Assembly (NCBI GenBank): GCA_903898715.1
Contig: CAIUGL010000184.1
Coordinates: 1 to 64,000, forward strand
Direction of reading: 5' to 3'
From: an uncultured Cytophagaceae bacterium
GTDB lineage: Bacteria > Bacteroidota > Bacteroidia > Cytophagales > Spirosomataceae
DNA: 64,000 nt
Shown here: positions 44,474 through 54,256 of the stretch, one piece after another
Numbering within the stretch: position 1 is the first letter of the stretch
Layout of the letters: each line of letters begins with the position of its first letter
The notes under the pieces: model-generated
Told to the model about the DNA's origin: nothing
Seen by the model: the letters and a program-made list of their open reading frames with translations, nothing else
The model's database searches: none
Position numbers and translations under genes: made by a program

Positions 44474-45147
44474 TTGATTTTTTGTTTCGCTGTTTCCAGC
44501 TTTTGAGCCTGCTGCAAGATCGCATCTTCATTGGTTTTCAAATCCAATCTGTTTTGTTCTTGGTTAGCTAAAATCTTTTCTTTCTCTACTTTCGCTTCCT
44601 CTAATTTCTTTGTTAAAAGTTCAGCTTGGCGTTTATTTGAATCCAATTCACGCACAAAACGATCTGCTAGCTTCTGTTGTTTCGCCTTGTTACTGATTAA
44701 TTCATTCAGCTTTTTCTCTTCCACACGCACATCTTCCTCTAAGTTGATCAATCGAACAAACTCTTCCACCCAGTTACTCGCCTCTCGAAATGATTCATGC
44801 CCGGTTTGAATGTACATATCTGGGCCTCTGCTGATGGAAACAAACAATTTGGTCTTATTTTTCTCCTCGCTTACCTTAGATAATAAGCTTACAGGCTTAT
44901 CCGATATTTCCTTGATTTTAGCTGAATATACGTTTAACGTACCGCCATTGCGGCCATTTTCTACAGAACCTACTTGCTTTAAATATTTCTTCCAAGCTTC
45001 AATCACGTATTTCTCTTCTGAATTGATATACGTGTAAAAGCCTTCTTTTTTCGCTTTGTCAATTTCCTCTAAACCCGAAAAAACTTGTGCGTACATGGAA
45101 CTCGTCGCCAAGGTGCATAATAGACCGAATAATATGCCTTTTATCAT
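44470..45147 (-). CDS. Exported coiled-coil protein of unknown function
   Basis: A 225-residue protein starting at ATG 45147 (an upstream ATG at 45183 would precede the signal peptide by 12 residues). A signal peptide ends near SSMYAQ. The first part (about 25-140) is a mixed domain with GGTLNVYSAKIKEISDKPVSLL; the second (about 140-225) is a continuous coiled coil of Lys, Glu and Gln. No known family. It is second in the minus-strand run methyltransferase, coiled coil, lipoprotein, SRPBCC, GltP-like. Confidence 0.7.
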   Translation of the reverse strand: MIKGILFGLLCTLATSSMYAQVFSGLEEIDKAKKEGFYTYINSEEKYVIEAWKKYLKQVGSVENGRNGGTLNVYSAKIKEISDKPVSLLSKVSEEKNKTKLFVSISRGPDMYIQTGHESFREASNWVEEFVRLINLEEDVRVEEKKLNELISNKAKQQKLADRFVRELDSNKRQAELLTKKLEEAKVEKEKILANQEQNRLDLKTNEDAILQQAQKLETAKQKIK

Positions 45148-45166
45148 GAGATAATGAGTTGATGTG

Positions 45167-46318
45167 TTAATTTGAATGAGCAAAGGTAATTTTTTTGGTG
45201 AGAATCAGCTCATTTTTTTTACTCGAATTTTGAATTCCAAAGAGCGTATAGGCGCCTCCGTCTTTCAACTTTAACTTTTTCCGCAAAGCCTCCGGGCTCA
45301 TCGGGAAATTACGTGTACTAATATTCGCCTGATTGACCGAAAGCCAATTCGCCTGAACCGGTCCCGATTCAATAACCTCATATATTTTTCCCGGGAAATC
45401 CTCCATTATACTTTCCGAACTGTAGAGATGCGTATGTTGGCCTAATTGAATGAGGTCGTTTCGAAGCACCGACTTGAAAAATCCAGCCTTCATCACGCCG
45501 GGGTGTGCCTCATAAACATAGCGTTTTAGGCTTCCAATAACATTATTTGATTCGCGTTCCTGAATAGCTGTGCCCTCGAAAATGGTTTGACCTTCTTCAA
45601 CAATAGTAATTTTCGGGTCCAGCGATTCATTTCCAGCCTTCACAAATAACAACTCCTTGACTTCTTGCTTGGTGCTCACCACATAAACTTGGCTGACGCC
45701 GCCTAATTCGTGTACGGCCCGACTGATATCCAACACTGGACTCGTTTTAATCAGTATCTTTTTAGTTGGATGCTGCGCAATGACATCCAACACGTTCGGT
45801 TGGCAATCCTTAAATAAAATCACCTTATCCCCCTGTGCATTTCGTCGTGCCGGATCCACATAAATCCAGTCTGTATCCACTTGATTTAATACATCAAGGC
45901 CGTTTTTAGCGAAATACATGATGTTTTTAACGCCGAGTACCTTGTGGTTATATTCCGTAAATGAGGCTAAATCCTCCTGCATTTCTACATAAGTCACGTG
46001 CGCACATGTTTGGGCAAATGCCCAAGTGTCAACGCCCATTCCTCCGGTGATATCAATCAGCCGACCAGAAACTAAGGATGCTTTGTAGTTGGCAGTGCTT
46101 TCAGACGAGGATTGTTCAAGTGAAATAGAGGCAGGGAAGAAGACCTTTTTTTCAGCCACCCAGCTCGGTAATTTATCTGCTAATTTCTGGCGCGCCTGAA
46201 TCTGATGCGCCATTTTTTTGATATCAAGCTCCGGGTATTTACGTGCATCTAATGCGATGTCCGCCGGGGACCGCTGGCCGTTATTCGCGATAAACTCAAT
46301 TTCGTTCGGTTGGAGCAT
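45167..46318 (-). CDS. SAM-dependent methyltransferase with THUMP-like domain
   Basis: A 383-residue class I methyltransferase. The SAM site is in LIDITGGMGVDTWAFAQTCAHVTYVEMQ (about 88-115), and the catalytic region has DWIYVDPARRNAQGDKV, an atypical DPAR form of the (D/N)PP(Y/F) motif, at about 150-168. The C-terminal part resembles the THUMP-like domain of Bacteroidota methyltransferases (RNFPMSPEALRKKLKLKDGG near 335-355), so the substrate is likely RNA. It leads the five-gene minus cluster to the GltP-like transporter. Confidence 0.82.
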   Translation of the reverse strand: MLQPNEIEFIANNGQRSPADIALDARKYPELDIKKMAHQIQARQKLADKLPSWVAEKKVFFPASISLEQSSSESTANYKASLVSGRLIDITGGMGVDTWAFAQTCAHVTYVEMQEDLASFTEYNHKVLGVKNIMYFAKNGLDVLNQVDTDWIYVDPARRNAQGDKVILFKDCQPNVLDVIAQHPTKKILIKTSPVLDISRAVHELGGVSQVYVVSTKQEVKELLFVKAGNESLDPKITIVEEGQTIFEGTAIQERESNNVIGSLKRYVYEAHPGVMKAGFFKSVLRNDLIQLGQHTHLYSSESIMEDFPGKIYEVIESGPVQANWLSVNQANISTRNFPMSPEALRKKLKLKDGGAYTLFGIQNSSKKNELILTKKITFAHSN

Positions 46319-46389
46319 TTGGCAAAAATAGAACCCTAAGTGGATAAATTAAATTTTATTGTAAATTTATGGGTATTAAAAAATGGATT

Positions 46390-46863
46390 ATGCCTACTTA
46401 CCAACTAACGATTAATGCCAAGAAGCATCGCGTCGATGTGGATTCAGATACCCCACTTTTATGGGTCATTCGTGACGAAATAGGATATACAGGAACGAAG
46501 TTCGGTTGCGGCATGGGTTTGTGTGGCGCGTGTACGGTCCTGTTAAATGGCCAACCGATTCGTTCGTGTTCAACGCCCGTATCGACAGTTAAATTAACAG
46601 ACAAAGTAACAACCATCGAAGGTTTAGCTGCAGGTAATGCGGTCCAGGAAGCTTGGATCGAAGCTCAGGTCCCACAATGCGGCTATTGTCAATCAGGTCA
46701 AATACTTGCCGCTTCCGCTTTATTAGCTTCAAATACAAATCCAAGCGATGAGGATATTGATAACGCGATGGCCGGAAATATTTGTCGGTGCGGCACCTAT
46801 CCACGCATGCGCCAAGCCATCCACTCAGCTGCTGCTAAAATTCAAAAATCTAAAAAAGCCTAA
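46390..46863 (+). CDS. iorA: Molybdenum hydroxylase [2Fe-2S] small subunit (isoquinoline 1-oxidoreductase alpha type)
   Basis: A 157-residue iron-sulfur protein for electron transfer from a molybdenum enzyme. The plant-type cluster site is [21 protein letters not shown] (first cluster, about 40-60) and CGYCQSGQ...NICRCGTY (second, about 99-138). It starts at ATG 46390 or at ATG 46369, seven residues earlier. It lies 4 bases before the large subunit and, with mocA, forms a three-gene operon. There is no FAD subunit, as is usual for the isoquinoline oxidoreductase type. Confidence 0.88.
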   Translation: MPTYQLTINAKKHRVDVDSDTPLLWVIRDEIGYTGTKFGCGMGLCGACTVLLNGQPIRSCSTPVSTVKLTDKVTTIEGLAAGNAVQEAWIEAQVPQCGYCQSGQILAASALLASNTNPSDEDIDNAMAGNICRCGTYPRMRQAIHSAAAKIQKSKKA

Positions 46864-46867
46864 GGAC

Positions 46868-49057
46868 ATGAACACATCAAGACGTGATTTTATTCGCATC
46901 GGAGGGCAGTCGGCCTTAATCCTAGCCCTAGGTTTTTCCGTTTCAGGTAAATCAAAAACTTTACATAAAGTAACCGCACTAGGCATAGAGATCAATCCAT
47001 ACATCATTATTAACGAAGCGGGCAAGGTGACTATTTTTAATCCGCGGCCTGATATGGGACAAGGTACCTATCAGTCGCTGCCGATGTTGATTGCTGAGGA
47101 ATTAGAGATTCCATTAGATAAGGTAGCTATTCAAATGACAGACGGATCTGCTCGTTTTGGGTCCCAATTGTCGGGAGGCTCCTCTTCCGTGCGCACCCGA
47201 TGGATTCCCATGCGAACAGCTGGGGCGGCTGTGAAAGAGATGCTTTTGCAAGCCGGTGCGAATCGTTGGAAAGTTTCCATCACAGATTGTTTTGCCAAAG
47301 ACGGGTTTATCATTAACCGTGTTTCAAATGCCAAGCTTTCCTATGGCGAGTTAGTAGAAGAAGCATCTAAATTGCCGGTCCCACAAAAGCCGCGATTAAA
47401 AACATGGAGTGAGTTTACGCAATTGGGTAAAAAATCATTCCGTCCGGATGTTACCTCCAAGGTTGATGGAACAGCCATTTTTGGTATGGACGTTAAATTG
47501 CCTGGGATGTTATATGCGAGTATTGTGCATTCCCCTACGATTTATGGTAAGGTGAAAAGCTTCAGTGCCGACAAAGCCATGGGGGTTAAAGGGGTTCGCT
47601 TCGTGTTAAAGACTGAACGTAATTTTTACCATGGTCCATTTTCGCCCGATGTTGAATTAAATCAAAAGGCTCGTGCGAAGTCGGAAGCTATTGCCGTAGT
47701 AGCTGAATCTTATTGGTCAGCTTTGAAGGGAAAGAAATTGGTACAAGCTGCTTGGTCTTCTGAGGGAGCCGCAGAAAGTGCCACATCGCAATATTTTAAT
47801 GCTGCCAAAGCCAAGGCGCAATCTGAAGGTGCTACGTATAAAGACGCAGCCGTTGGAGATTTTGCCAAAGCCCTTCAGTTATCAGATTATAAAATTCAGG
47901 CAACCTATCAAACGCCCTTTATGGCGCATGCTCCCATGGAACCTTGCAATGCAACGGTTTATGTGCAGGATGGTAAAGTAGAAGTTTGGGCTCCTGTTCA
48001 AGGGCCTGATAGTTTAGTAACTGAATTAGCAGGTTATTTAGGAATGAAGCCTGAACATGTAAAAATCAATGTGACCTTTTTAGGAGGGGCGTTTGGTCGG
48101 AAAGCTTATTACGATTATGTATTGGAAGCAGCGCATATTTCACGTCAGGTGAATGCGCCAGTTAAGGTAATTTGGACGCGGGAGGAAGATATCCAACAAG
48201 GACCATTCCGTCCGGGAATGATTTCAGCTATGCAAGGCGGAATCGATAATCAAGGAAATGTGTTGGCATTTGAACATCGGTTAAATGGTGCGTCCATTAT
48301 GGCTAATGTATTCAAGGCCGATATGCGTGGAAAAATTGATCCGTGGGCGGGAGAGGGTATTAGCATCGAGGATAGTCCGTATGCTTTTCCTGCGCGTCGT
48401 AATTCATTTAATTGGGTTGATCCGCAGATGCCTATTTTATGGTGGCGTTCTGTATATGCGTCGACCAATGTATTTGCTCAGGAATGTTTCATGGATGAAT
48501 TAGCCCATGAAGGTGAAAAGGATCCGCTGGACCTACGATTACATTTGTTGAAAGACTCCCCTCGTTTTGTAGCCGTACTAAATAAGTTGGCAGAAATTTC
48601 CGATTATCGGGCCAAACGCAAATCAGGTAAATCCATTGGTATCGCGATTGCCCGTTCTTTTGCCAGTATCGCTGCCCATGCATTTGAGGTAGAAAAGCAG
48701 GGAACAGGTGTCAAGATTAAGCAAATCTACGCGGTGATCGATTGTGGTTTTGCTGTTAATCCTGATAATATTGTTGCCCAAATGCAAAGTAATTTGGTGT
48801 ATGGACTATCGGCTACCATTAAAAATGAAATTACCCGGAATCATGGGGTGATTGAGCAAAGTAATTTTCATGACTTTGCGGTGCTCCGACAAGGCGAAAT
48901 TCCGGATGCGGTTATTCATGTCATGCAAAATGAGGAAGAGCCTGGTGGTGTAGGGGAACCTGGATTACCTCCCGTGGCGCCTGCTTTGTGCAATGCCATT
49001 TTCTTAGCCACAGGTAAACGTGTCCGCACGTTGCCATTAGATTTAAGTTCGATTTAA
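46868..49057 (+). CDS. iorB: Molybdopterin-binding large subunit, xanthine dehydrogenase family (isoquinoline 1-oxidoreductase beta type)
   Basis: A 729-residue molybdenum hydroxylase subunit. It starts [15 protein letters not shown], a twin-arginine signal, so the complex should be exported folded with its cofactor and with the signal-less small subunit carried along (inference). Cofactor and catalytic features include [21 protein letters not shown] and the C-terminal [14 protein letters not shown] with the catalytic Glu. A longer frame from 46748 overlaps the small subunit and is rejected. The substrate (aldehyde, N-heterocycle or other) cannot be told. The next gene is the cofactor enzyme. 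Confidence 0.9.
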   Translation: MNTSRRDFIRIGGQSALILALGFSVSGKSKTLHKVTALGIEINPYIIINEAGKVTIFNPRPDMGQGTYQSLPMLIAEELEIPLDKVAIQMTDGSARFGSQLSGGSSSVRTRWIPMRTAGAAVKEMLLQAGANRWKVSITDCFAKDGFIINRVSNAKLSYGELVEEASKLPVPQKPRLKTWSEFTQLGKKSFRPDVTSKVDGTAIFGMDVKLPGMLYASIVHSPTIYGKVKSFSADKAMGVKGVRFVLKTERNFYHGPFSPDVELNQKARAKSEAIAVVAESYWSALKGKKLVQAAWSSEGAAESATSQYFNAAKAKAQSEGATYKDAAVGDFAKALQLSDYKIQATYQTPFMAHAPMEPCNATVYVQDGKVEVWAPVQGPDSLVTELAGYLGMKPEHVKINVTFLGGAFGRKAYYDYVLEAAHISRQVNAPVKVIWTREEDIQQGPFRPGMISAMQGGIDNQGNVLAFEHRLNGASIMANVFKADMRGKIDPWAGEGISIEDSPYAFPARRNSFNWVDPQMPILWWRSVYASTNVFAQECFMDELAHEGEKDPLDLRLHLLKDSPRFVAVLNKLAEISDYRAKRKSGKSIGIAIARSFASIAAHAFEVEKQGTGVKIKQIYAVIDCGFAVNPDNIVAQMQSNLVYGLSATIKNEITRNHGVIEQSNFHDFAVLRQGEIPDAVIHVMQNEEEPGGVGEPGLPPVAPALCNAIFLATGKRVRTLPLDLSSI

Positions 49058-49630
49058 ATGGTAGGATTAATTCTGGCCGCTGGGGCCTCATCTCGTTTAG
49101 GAGAAGCGAAACAATTATTAGTTTATCAAGGCCAAAGCTTGCTAGAGCGCTCTATACGCCTCGCGTTTTCGGTATGCCAAGAGGTTTTAGTTTGCCTTGG
49201 GGCTGAAGTGGAGCAGTCTAGTGCCATTATTGACAATTTACAAAAGGAGTTTCCCAACTTGACTTTTGTTCAGGTAGCGCAATGGGAAAAAGGGATGGGA
49301 GAGTCGTTGGCCGTAGGACTTAAAGCAGTGGATATCTCGCGTGATGTATTGGTTTTGTTATGCGATTTGCCTTTTCTGACCTCTTCTCATCTGAAGAACA
49401 TAACGTCGCTGGCCAATCCAGATCGAGCCATTGTCGCCTCATTTCAAGGAGTTAATTCTCCACCTGTATTAATACCACAAGCTTTGCGACCTTTGTTTAA
49501 TCATTGGAGTGGTGATCAAGGTTTGGGTAAATTTTGGCGCCAGAATCCCATGCTCTGTGAGATTGTTCACTTTTCAGATAAATTCCGGGATGTGGATGTT
49601 CCGGAAGATCGGAAGTATTGGGGGATATAA
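49058..49630 (+). CDS. mocA: MobA-like nucleotidyltransferase, probable molybdenum cofactor cytidylyltransferase
   Basis: A 190-residue NTP-transferase. It begins GLILAAGASSRLGEAKQLLVYQG and has VLLCDLPFLTSSHL (metal site) and FQGVNSPPVLIPQ. Family members add CMP or GMP to molybdopterin. Its position exactly after the large subunit gene (no gap) suggests that it makes the MCD cofactor for this enzyme, as MocA does for the xanthine dehydrogenase family. Followed by a heptamer array. Confidence 0.85.
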   Translation: MVGLILAAGASSRLGEAKQLLVYQGQSLLERSIRLAFSVCQEVLVCLGAEVEQSSAIIDNLQKEFPNLTFVQVAQWEKGMGESLAVGLKAVDISRDVLVLLCDLPFLTSSHLKNITSLANPDRAIVASFQGVNSPPVLIPQALRPLFNHWSGDQGLGKFWRQNPMLCEIVHFSDKFRDVDVPEDRKYWGI

Positions 49631-49632
49631 AA

Positions 49633-49672
49633 GCTAGACTTTAGACGCTGGACGTTGGACATTGATCGTTAT
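49633..49672 (+). repeat. Heptamer array (GTTRGAC family) 3' of mocA
   Basis: Units GCTAGAC, TTTAGAC, GCTGGAC, GTTGGAC, ATTGATC start 3 bases after the mocA stop. The next gene, purL, is co-directional, and only a single arm is present. The remaining 49673-49744 has AT-rich DNA and no feature I recognise. Confidence 0.8.
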
Positions 49673-49716
49673 ACGCTATAAATAAGCTCTCTTCATCTTA
49701 CTATTTTTACCTAATA

Positions 49717-49752
49717 TTTTTTCGGGTCTCTCCTCTAAATTTATTACCTTTG
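49717..49752 (+). promoter_or_regulatory. Promoter of purL
   Basis: TTTTTTC (49717-49723) as a weak -33 box, 21-base spacer, TACCTTTG (49745-49752) as a full -7 match. The roughly 45-base leader holds a small hairpin CTTGC/GCAAG (49759-49774). I see no purine riboswitch core. Confidence 0.55.
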
Positions 49753-49800
49753 TGCCTTCTTGCGTCAATGCAAGTGCATTTCTTACTATAACAATTTATT

Positions 49801-52032
49801 GTGGAATCGATCGAAAGCTTACCTACCGTAGAAACAGCCAAAAAATTAGGTTTATTGCCAGAAGAATATGACCGTATTCAGGAAATTTTAGGCCGCAAGC
49901 CAAACTTTACTGAGTTGTCCATTTTCTCTGTCATGTGGTCTGAACACTGTAGCTATAAAAACTCTATTGTTTGGTTAAAGACACTCCCGAAAGATTCTCC
50001 ACGTATGTTGGCCAAAGCCGGTGAAGAAAATGCTGGTCTTGTTGACCTAGGCGACGGTTTAGGCTGTGCCTTCAAAATTGAATCCCACAATCACCCTTCG
50101 GCATTAGAACCTTATCAAGGTGCTGCGACAGGGGTAGGCGGTATCAACCGGGATATTTTCACCATGGGTGCACGTCCAATTGCTCAATTAAATTCTTTGC
50201 GTTTTGGTAACATCGATTTGGCGAAGACTAAATGGTTAGTGAAAGGGGTTGTGAAGGGAATTGGTGATTACGGGAATGCGTTTGGTATCCCAACGGTCGG
50301 TGGAGAAGTTCAATTTGACGATTGTTATAATGTAAATCCACTCGTAAATGCCTTTTCTGCAGGTATTTTGAAGGTGGGTACCCAAGCATCTGCTATTTCA
50401 TATGGTGTAGGTAATGGTGTATTTATTGTCGGATCAGCGACAGGAAAAGACGGAATTGGTGGTGCAAGTTTTGCATCCGAAGATATTACTTCTAAATCTT
50501 CTGAAAAATTACCTGCGGTTCAAGTAGGAGATCCTTTTCAAGAGAAATTATTATTAGAGGCTTCGTTGGAAATCATTGAAGCGGGTTGTGTGATTGGTAT
50601 TCAAGACATGGGTGCGGCAGGTATTATCTGTTCAACGTCCGAAATGTCTGCCAAAGGAGAGCACGGAATGATCATTGATCTTTCCAAAGTTCCTACGCGC
50701 CAGGCCAATATGAAGCCATTTGAAATTTTATTATCCGAGTCGCAAGAGCGTATGTTGATCGTCGTGGAAAAAGGACGTGAAGCGGAGGCGAAGAAGATTT
50801 TTGATAAGTGGGATTTGAATTGCGAGCAAATTGGTACGGTAACAGATACTAAACGTTTGGAATTCTACCAAGATGGCGTTTTAGTAGCGGATGTTCCTGC
50901 GGATGATTTGGTACTGGGCGGAGGCGCACCAGTTTATCACCGCGAATATAAGGAGCCTGCTTACTTCCAAGAGTTCAAAAAATTTGACATTAATTCAGTA
51001 CAAGATATCCCAGCGGCAGAATTGCCCAAGGCATTCGATTTCTTAATGAATCACCCCAACATCGCTTCCAAGAAGTGGGTGGCGGAACAATATGATTCAT
51101 CGATCGGCCGCGCAAATCGTAACACGAATGCGCCCTCGGATGCAGGCGTGGTGAAGGTTCACGGATCCGATAAGTCGATTGTGATTACCGTGGATTGTAA
51201 TTCACGCTACGTAAACGCAGATCCAGAAGAGGGTTGTGCAATGGCGGTTGCGGAGGCAGCGCGTAATATTGTTTGTTCGGGAGGTTTGCCGGTGGCAATC
51301 ACCAACTGCCTGAATTTTGGTAATCCGTACGTTCCAGAAGTTTACTGGCAATTCGTTGGTGCGATCAAAGGAATGAAGAAAGCTTGTGAAGCATTCGAAA
51401 CTCCGGTAACGGGTGGTAACGTAAGTTTCTATAACCAATCTTCGGATGAAGGTCCGGTGTTCCCGACGCCAACCATTGGTATGTTGGGTATTCTAGAAAA
51501 AGCCGAAAACAAAATGACCTTGGATTTCAAGGCTGAAGGAGATTTAGTATACTTAGTAGGGGAGTCAGTAAATGACATCGCTTCTTCTGAGTTTTTATAT
51601 TCATACCGCAAGGTGAAGGCGTCGCCGGCACCGCATTTTGATTTACCTACGGAGCAATTGGTTCAAAAAGGTATCTCAGAATTAATTGAAGCCAAATTAA
51701 TCCAATCAGCACATGACGTGTCTGATGGAGGTGTTTTAGTAACACTTGCGGAATCAGCTTTCCCACGTGGTTTAGGATTTGATGTGAAATCAGATGCAGG
51801 TATTCGTCAAGATGCGATGTGGTTTGGTGAGGCTCAATCGCGTGTGATTGTATCGGTTGCTCCAACAAAGAAAGCTGCTTTTGAAGCTCATTTAACAGGA
51901 TTGGGTGTTAAGTCTTCTCAATTGGGTACCGTAAAAGGTACGGACATGGTGGTCGATGGCCAAGTGGTAAGTTCATTAGCGAAGGCTTCTGGTTCTTATT
52001 TCACGGCATTAGAAACTGCCTTAACAAAATAA
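49801..52032 (+). CDS. purL: Phosphoribosylformylglycinamidine synthase subunit PurL
   Basis: Fourth step of purine synthesis, forming FGAM from FGAR with ATP. The 743 residues make the small (PurQ-separate) PurL: MWSEHCSYKNS near residue 43 (catalytic His region), KIESHNHPSALEPYQGAATGVGG, QDMGAAGI and SAHDVSDGGVLVTLAE. Start is GTG at 49801, supported by a leader of about 45 bases from its promoter. PurQ and PurS are not nearby. Confidence 0.96.
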   Translation: MESIESLPTVETAKKLGLLPEEYDRIQEILGRKPNFTELSIFSVMWSEHCSYKNSIVWLKTLPKDSPRMLAKAGEENAGLVDLGDGLGCAFKIESHNHPSALEPYQGAATGVGGINRDIFTMGARPIAQLNSLRFGNIDLAKTKWLVKGVVKGIGDYGNAFGIPTVGGEVQFDDCYNVNPLVNAFSAGILKVGTQASAISYGVGNGVFIVGSATGKDGIGGASFASEDITSKSSEKLPAVQVGDPFQEKLLLEASLEIIEAGCVIGIQDMGAAGIICSTSEMSAKGEHGMIIDLSKVPTRQANMKPFEILLSESQERMLIVVEKGREAEAKKIFDKWDLNCEQIGTVTDTKRLEFYQDGVLVADVPADDLVLGGGAPVYHREYKEPAYFQEFKKFDINSVQDIPAAELPKAFDFLMNHPNIASKKWVAEQYDSSIGRANRNTNAPSDAGVVKVHGSDKSIVITVDCNSRYVNADPEEGCAMAVAEAARNIVCSGGLPVAITNCLNFGNPYVPEVYWQFVGAIKGMKKACEAFETPVTGGNVSFYNQSSDEGPVFPTPTIGMLGILEKAENKMTLDFKAEGDLVYLVGESVNDIASSEFLYSYRKVKASPAPHFDLPTEQLVQKGISELIEAKLIQSAHDVSDGGVLVTLAESAFPRGLGFDVKSDAGIRQDAMWFGEAQSRVIVSVAPTKKAAFEAHLTGLGVKSSQLGTVKGTDMVVDGQVVSSLAKASGSYFTALETALTK

Positions 52033-52039
52033 TTTCAAG

Positions 52040-52795
52040 ATGAGCCGCTATGCACTGCAATTCGCTTATGATGGCGGCTCGTTTCATGGATATCAGATCC
52101 AGCCGAATGCACCTAGTGTGCAAGCGGAATTAGAGGAAAAATTAAGTCTTTTATTGGGAGAAACCGTTGCGATCACGGGAAGCGGTCGGACGGATACAGG
52201 TGTGCATGCGGCGCATCAAATTGCTCATTTCGATACGTCATTGGTCATTGATGACAATCTAATTTACCGCTTGAATCGTATGCTTTCGCCGGCATTAACA
52301 GCGCAAGCCATTTATGCAGTTTCAGATGATTTTCATGCCCGTTTCGATGCGACGTCTCGTACTTATATATATCGGATTACGCGCCAAAAGGATCCATTTT
52401 TGCGTGATTTCGCCTACTGGTACGAAGCAGATTTGGATCTGTCAGCAATGAATGAGGCTGCCAAATTACTCTTGTCTCACACGGATTTTCAGTGTTTCTC
52501 GAAAGTGAAAACGGAGGTAAATACCTTTGAATGTACGATTATGCGTGCTTTTTGGGAGGTAGATGGCGATAACTTGGTATTTACAATCGAAGGAAATCGC
52601 TTTTTACGCGGGATGGTTCGCGCCATCGTGGGTACACTGATGGAAATCGGTATGGGTAAATGGACGGTAGCTGATTTAAAACGGATATTGGAATCAAAAA
52701 GCCGACAAGAAGCCGGTCGGGCAGTTCCTGCACACGGGTTGCACTTGGTGAAAGTTACTTATCCCGAAGCTAGTTTTGGCGCCAGATGTTCATGA
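52040..52795 (+). CDS. truA: tRNA pseudouridine(38-40) synthase
   Basis: Converts uridines 38-40 of the anticodon arm to pseudouridine. The 251 residues show LQFAYDGGSFHGYQIQP, the catalytic Asp in GSGRTDTGVHAAHQIAHF (about 52), RTYIYRI and RFLRGMVRAIVGTLMEIG. It follows purL by 7 bases and overlaps convergent radA by 26 bases, the largest overlap in the window. Confidence 0.95.
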   Translation: MSRYALQFAYDGGSFHGYQIQPNAPSVQAELEEKLSLLLGETVAITGSGRTDTGVHAAHQIAHFDTSLVIDDNLIYRLNRMLSPALTAQAIYAVSDDFHARFDATSRTYIYRITRQKDPFLRDFAYWYEADLDLSAMNEAAKLLLSHTDFQCFSKVKTEVNTFECTIMRAFWEVDGDNLVFTIEGNRFLRGMVRAIVGTLMEIGMGKWTVADLKRILESKSRQEAGRAVPAHGLHLVKVTYPEASFGARCS

Positions 52796-54149
52796 TGACA
52801 TCCATTAAGCTGGCCGCAGATTTAATCTGAATGCTTTTCGGTTTGTAATTCAAGCCTTTCAAATTGTATTTCGAAATCCAGATTTCTTTGAATCCCAGTT
52901 TTTCTGCCTCAGCGATTCGTTGGTCTATACGTGTGACCGAACGCAATTCACCACCTAATCCTACCTCTGCCGCAAAACATTTAGATGAATCAATAATCTT
53001 ATCTTCGTAAGAAGAAACCACGGATAGGCAAGTGGCCAAATCCAATGCCGGATCATCCACGCGAATTCCTCCCGTCACATTCAAGAATACGTCCTGCGTG
53101 CCTAATTTATATCCACCGCGCTTTTCGATAACTGCCAAAAGCATATTCAAACGTTTTCCATCATATCCATTGGCGGTTCGTTGCGCAGTTCCATAGGATG
53201 TGGTGGAAACTAAGGATTGTATTTCAACTAATAGGGGTCGATTTCCTTCCATTAATGTCCCAATGGCTACACCAGAAGCCGGTTCATCCCGCTGGGATAA
53301 TAAAATTTCCGAGGGATTTGTGACGGCGCGCAAGCCAGATCCCAGCATTTCGTAGATACCTAATTCAGATGTACTACCAAATCGGTTCTTTGTAGTACGA
53401 AGAATACGGTAGATCATGTGACGGTCTCCTTCGAATTGAAGGACGGTATCCACTAAATGTTCGAGCACTTTAGGTCCTGCGATAGATCCTTCTTTGGTGA
53501 TGTGGCCAACTAAAAATATTGGGGTATTGGACTCTTTAGCGAAACGCATCAGTTCCAATGCACATTCGCGAATTTGAGAAACGGAACCAGGTCCTGATTC
53601 GATTTGGTCTGAAAATAGGGTTTGAATGGAATCAACGATGATTAATTCCGGTTCAAGGTCCACCAAATGCTTAAAAATGGCTTGTGTATTTGTTTCCGTT
53701 AGGATATATAAACTATCTGATTTTTTCTCAAGACGGTCTGCACGAAGTTTAATTTGTTGCTCTGATTCTTCTCCTGTCACGTATAAAACTTTCGTGCCAC
53801 TTAACGAAAGGGCCACTTGCAATAGGAGCGTCGACTTTCCGATTCCTGGTTCACCGCCAATTAACACTAAGCTGCCAGGTACAATTCCGCCACCTAATAC
53901 CCGACTGAATTCCGTATCTGAACAAGGTATTTTGGGTGTATTTTCGAAGTCGACTTCTTGAAGTAATTTTGGTAGTGGCTTAGAACGGGAGGAGGTTTTT
54001 GTTTTCCAAACTTCCGCTGGGTGAGAGCTAACTTCCACTAATTCCTCCACGAACGTATTCCATTCTCCGCAAGAGGGACATTTGCCTAGCCATTTGGGTG
54101 CATTATGTCCGCAGGATTGACAGAAAAAGGAAGTTTTAGCTTTAGCCAC
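52770..54149 (-). CDS. radA: DNA repair protein RadA
   Basis: A 459-residue branch-migration helicase acting in recombination. It has an N-terminal zinc finger (CQSCGHNAPKWLGKCPSCGEW), a RecA-like ATPase with Walker A GGEPGIGKSTLL (about 95) and the RadA motif TTKNRFGSTSELG (about 245), and a C-terminal Lon-like domain. Length is typical. The gene stands alone; the 3' end runs into truA. Confidence 0.96.
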   Translation of the reverse strand: MAKAKTSFFCQSCGHNAPKWLGKCPSCGEWNTFVEELVEVSSHPAEVWKTKTSSRSKPLPKLLQEVDFENTPKIPCSDTEFSRVLGGGIVPGSLVLIGGEPGIGKSTLLLQVALSLSGTKVLYVTGEESEQQIKLRADRLEKKSDSLYILTETNTQAIFKHLVDLEPELIIVDSIQTLFSDQIESGPGSVSQIRECALELMRFAKESNTPIFLVGHITKEGSIAGPKVLEHLVDTVLQFEGDRHMIYRILRTTKNRFGSTSELGIYEMLGSGLRAVTNPSEILLSQRDEPASGVAIGTLMEGNRPLLVEIQSLVSTTSYGTAQRTANGYDGKRLNMLLAVIEKRGGYKLGTQDVFLNVTGGIRVDDPALDLATCLSVVSSYEDKIIDSSKCFAAEVGLGGELRSVTRIDQRIAEAEKLGFKEIWISKYNLKGLNYKPKSIQIKSAASLMDVIMNIWRQN

Positions 54150-54256
54150 GTGTGATTTTATTTGGTTTCAAAATTACGCTTTTCGTTGGTTTTTCCTTTT
54201 TTTTTGGATGAAAAAGGATAATTTTACAGCTTAATTGACTAAAACCGTTTTTGTTC

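Noticed and set aside
46748-46867. Upstream start of the molybdopterin subunit inside the small subunit gene
   Set aside because: It would place 40 residues before the twin-arginine signal, which must be N-terminal.
49753-49800. Purine or other riboswitch in the purL leader
   Set aside because: The leader is only about 45 bases with one 5-bp hairpin, too short for a known aptamer.
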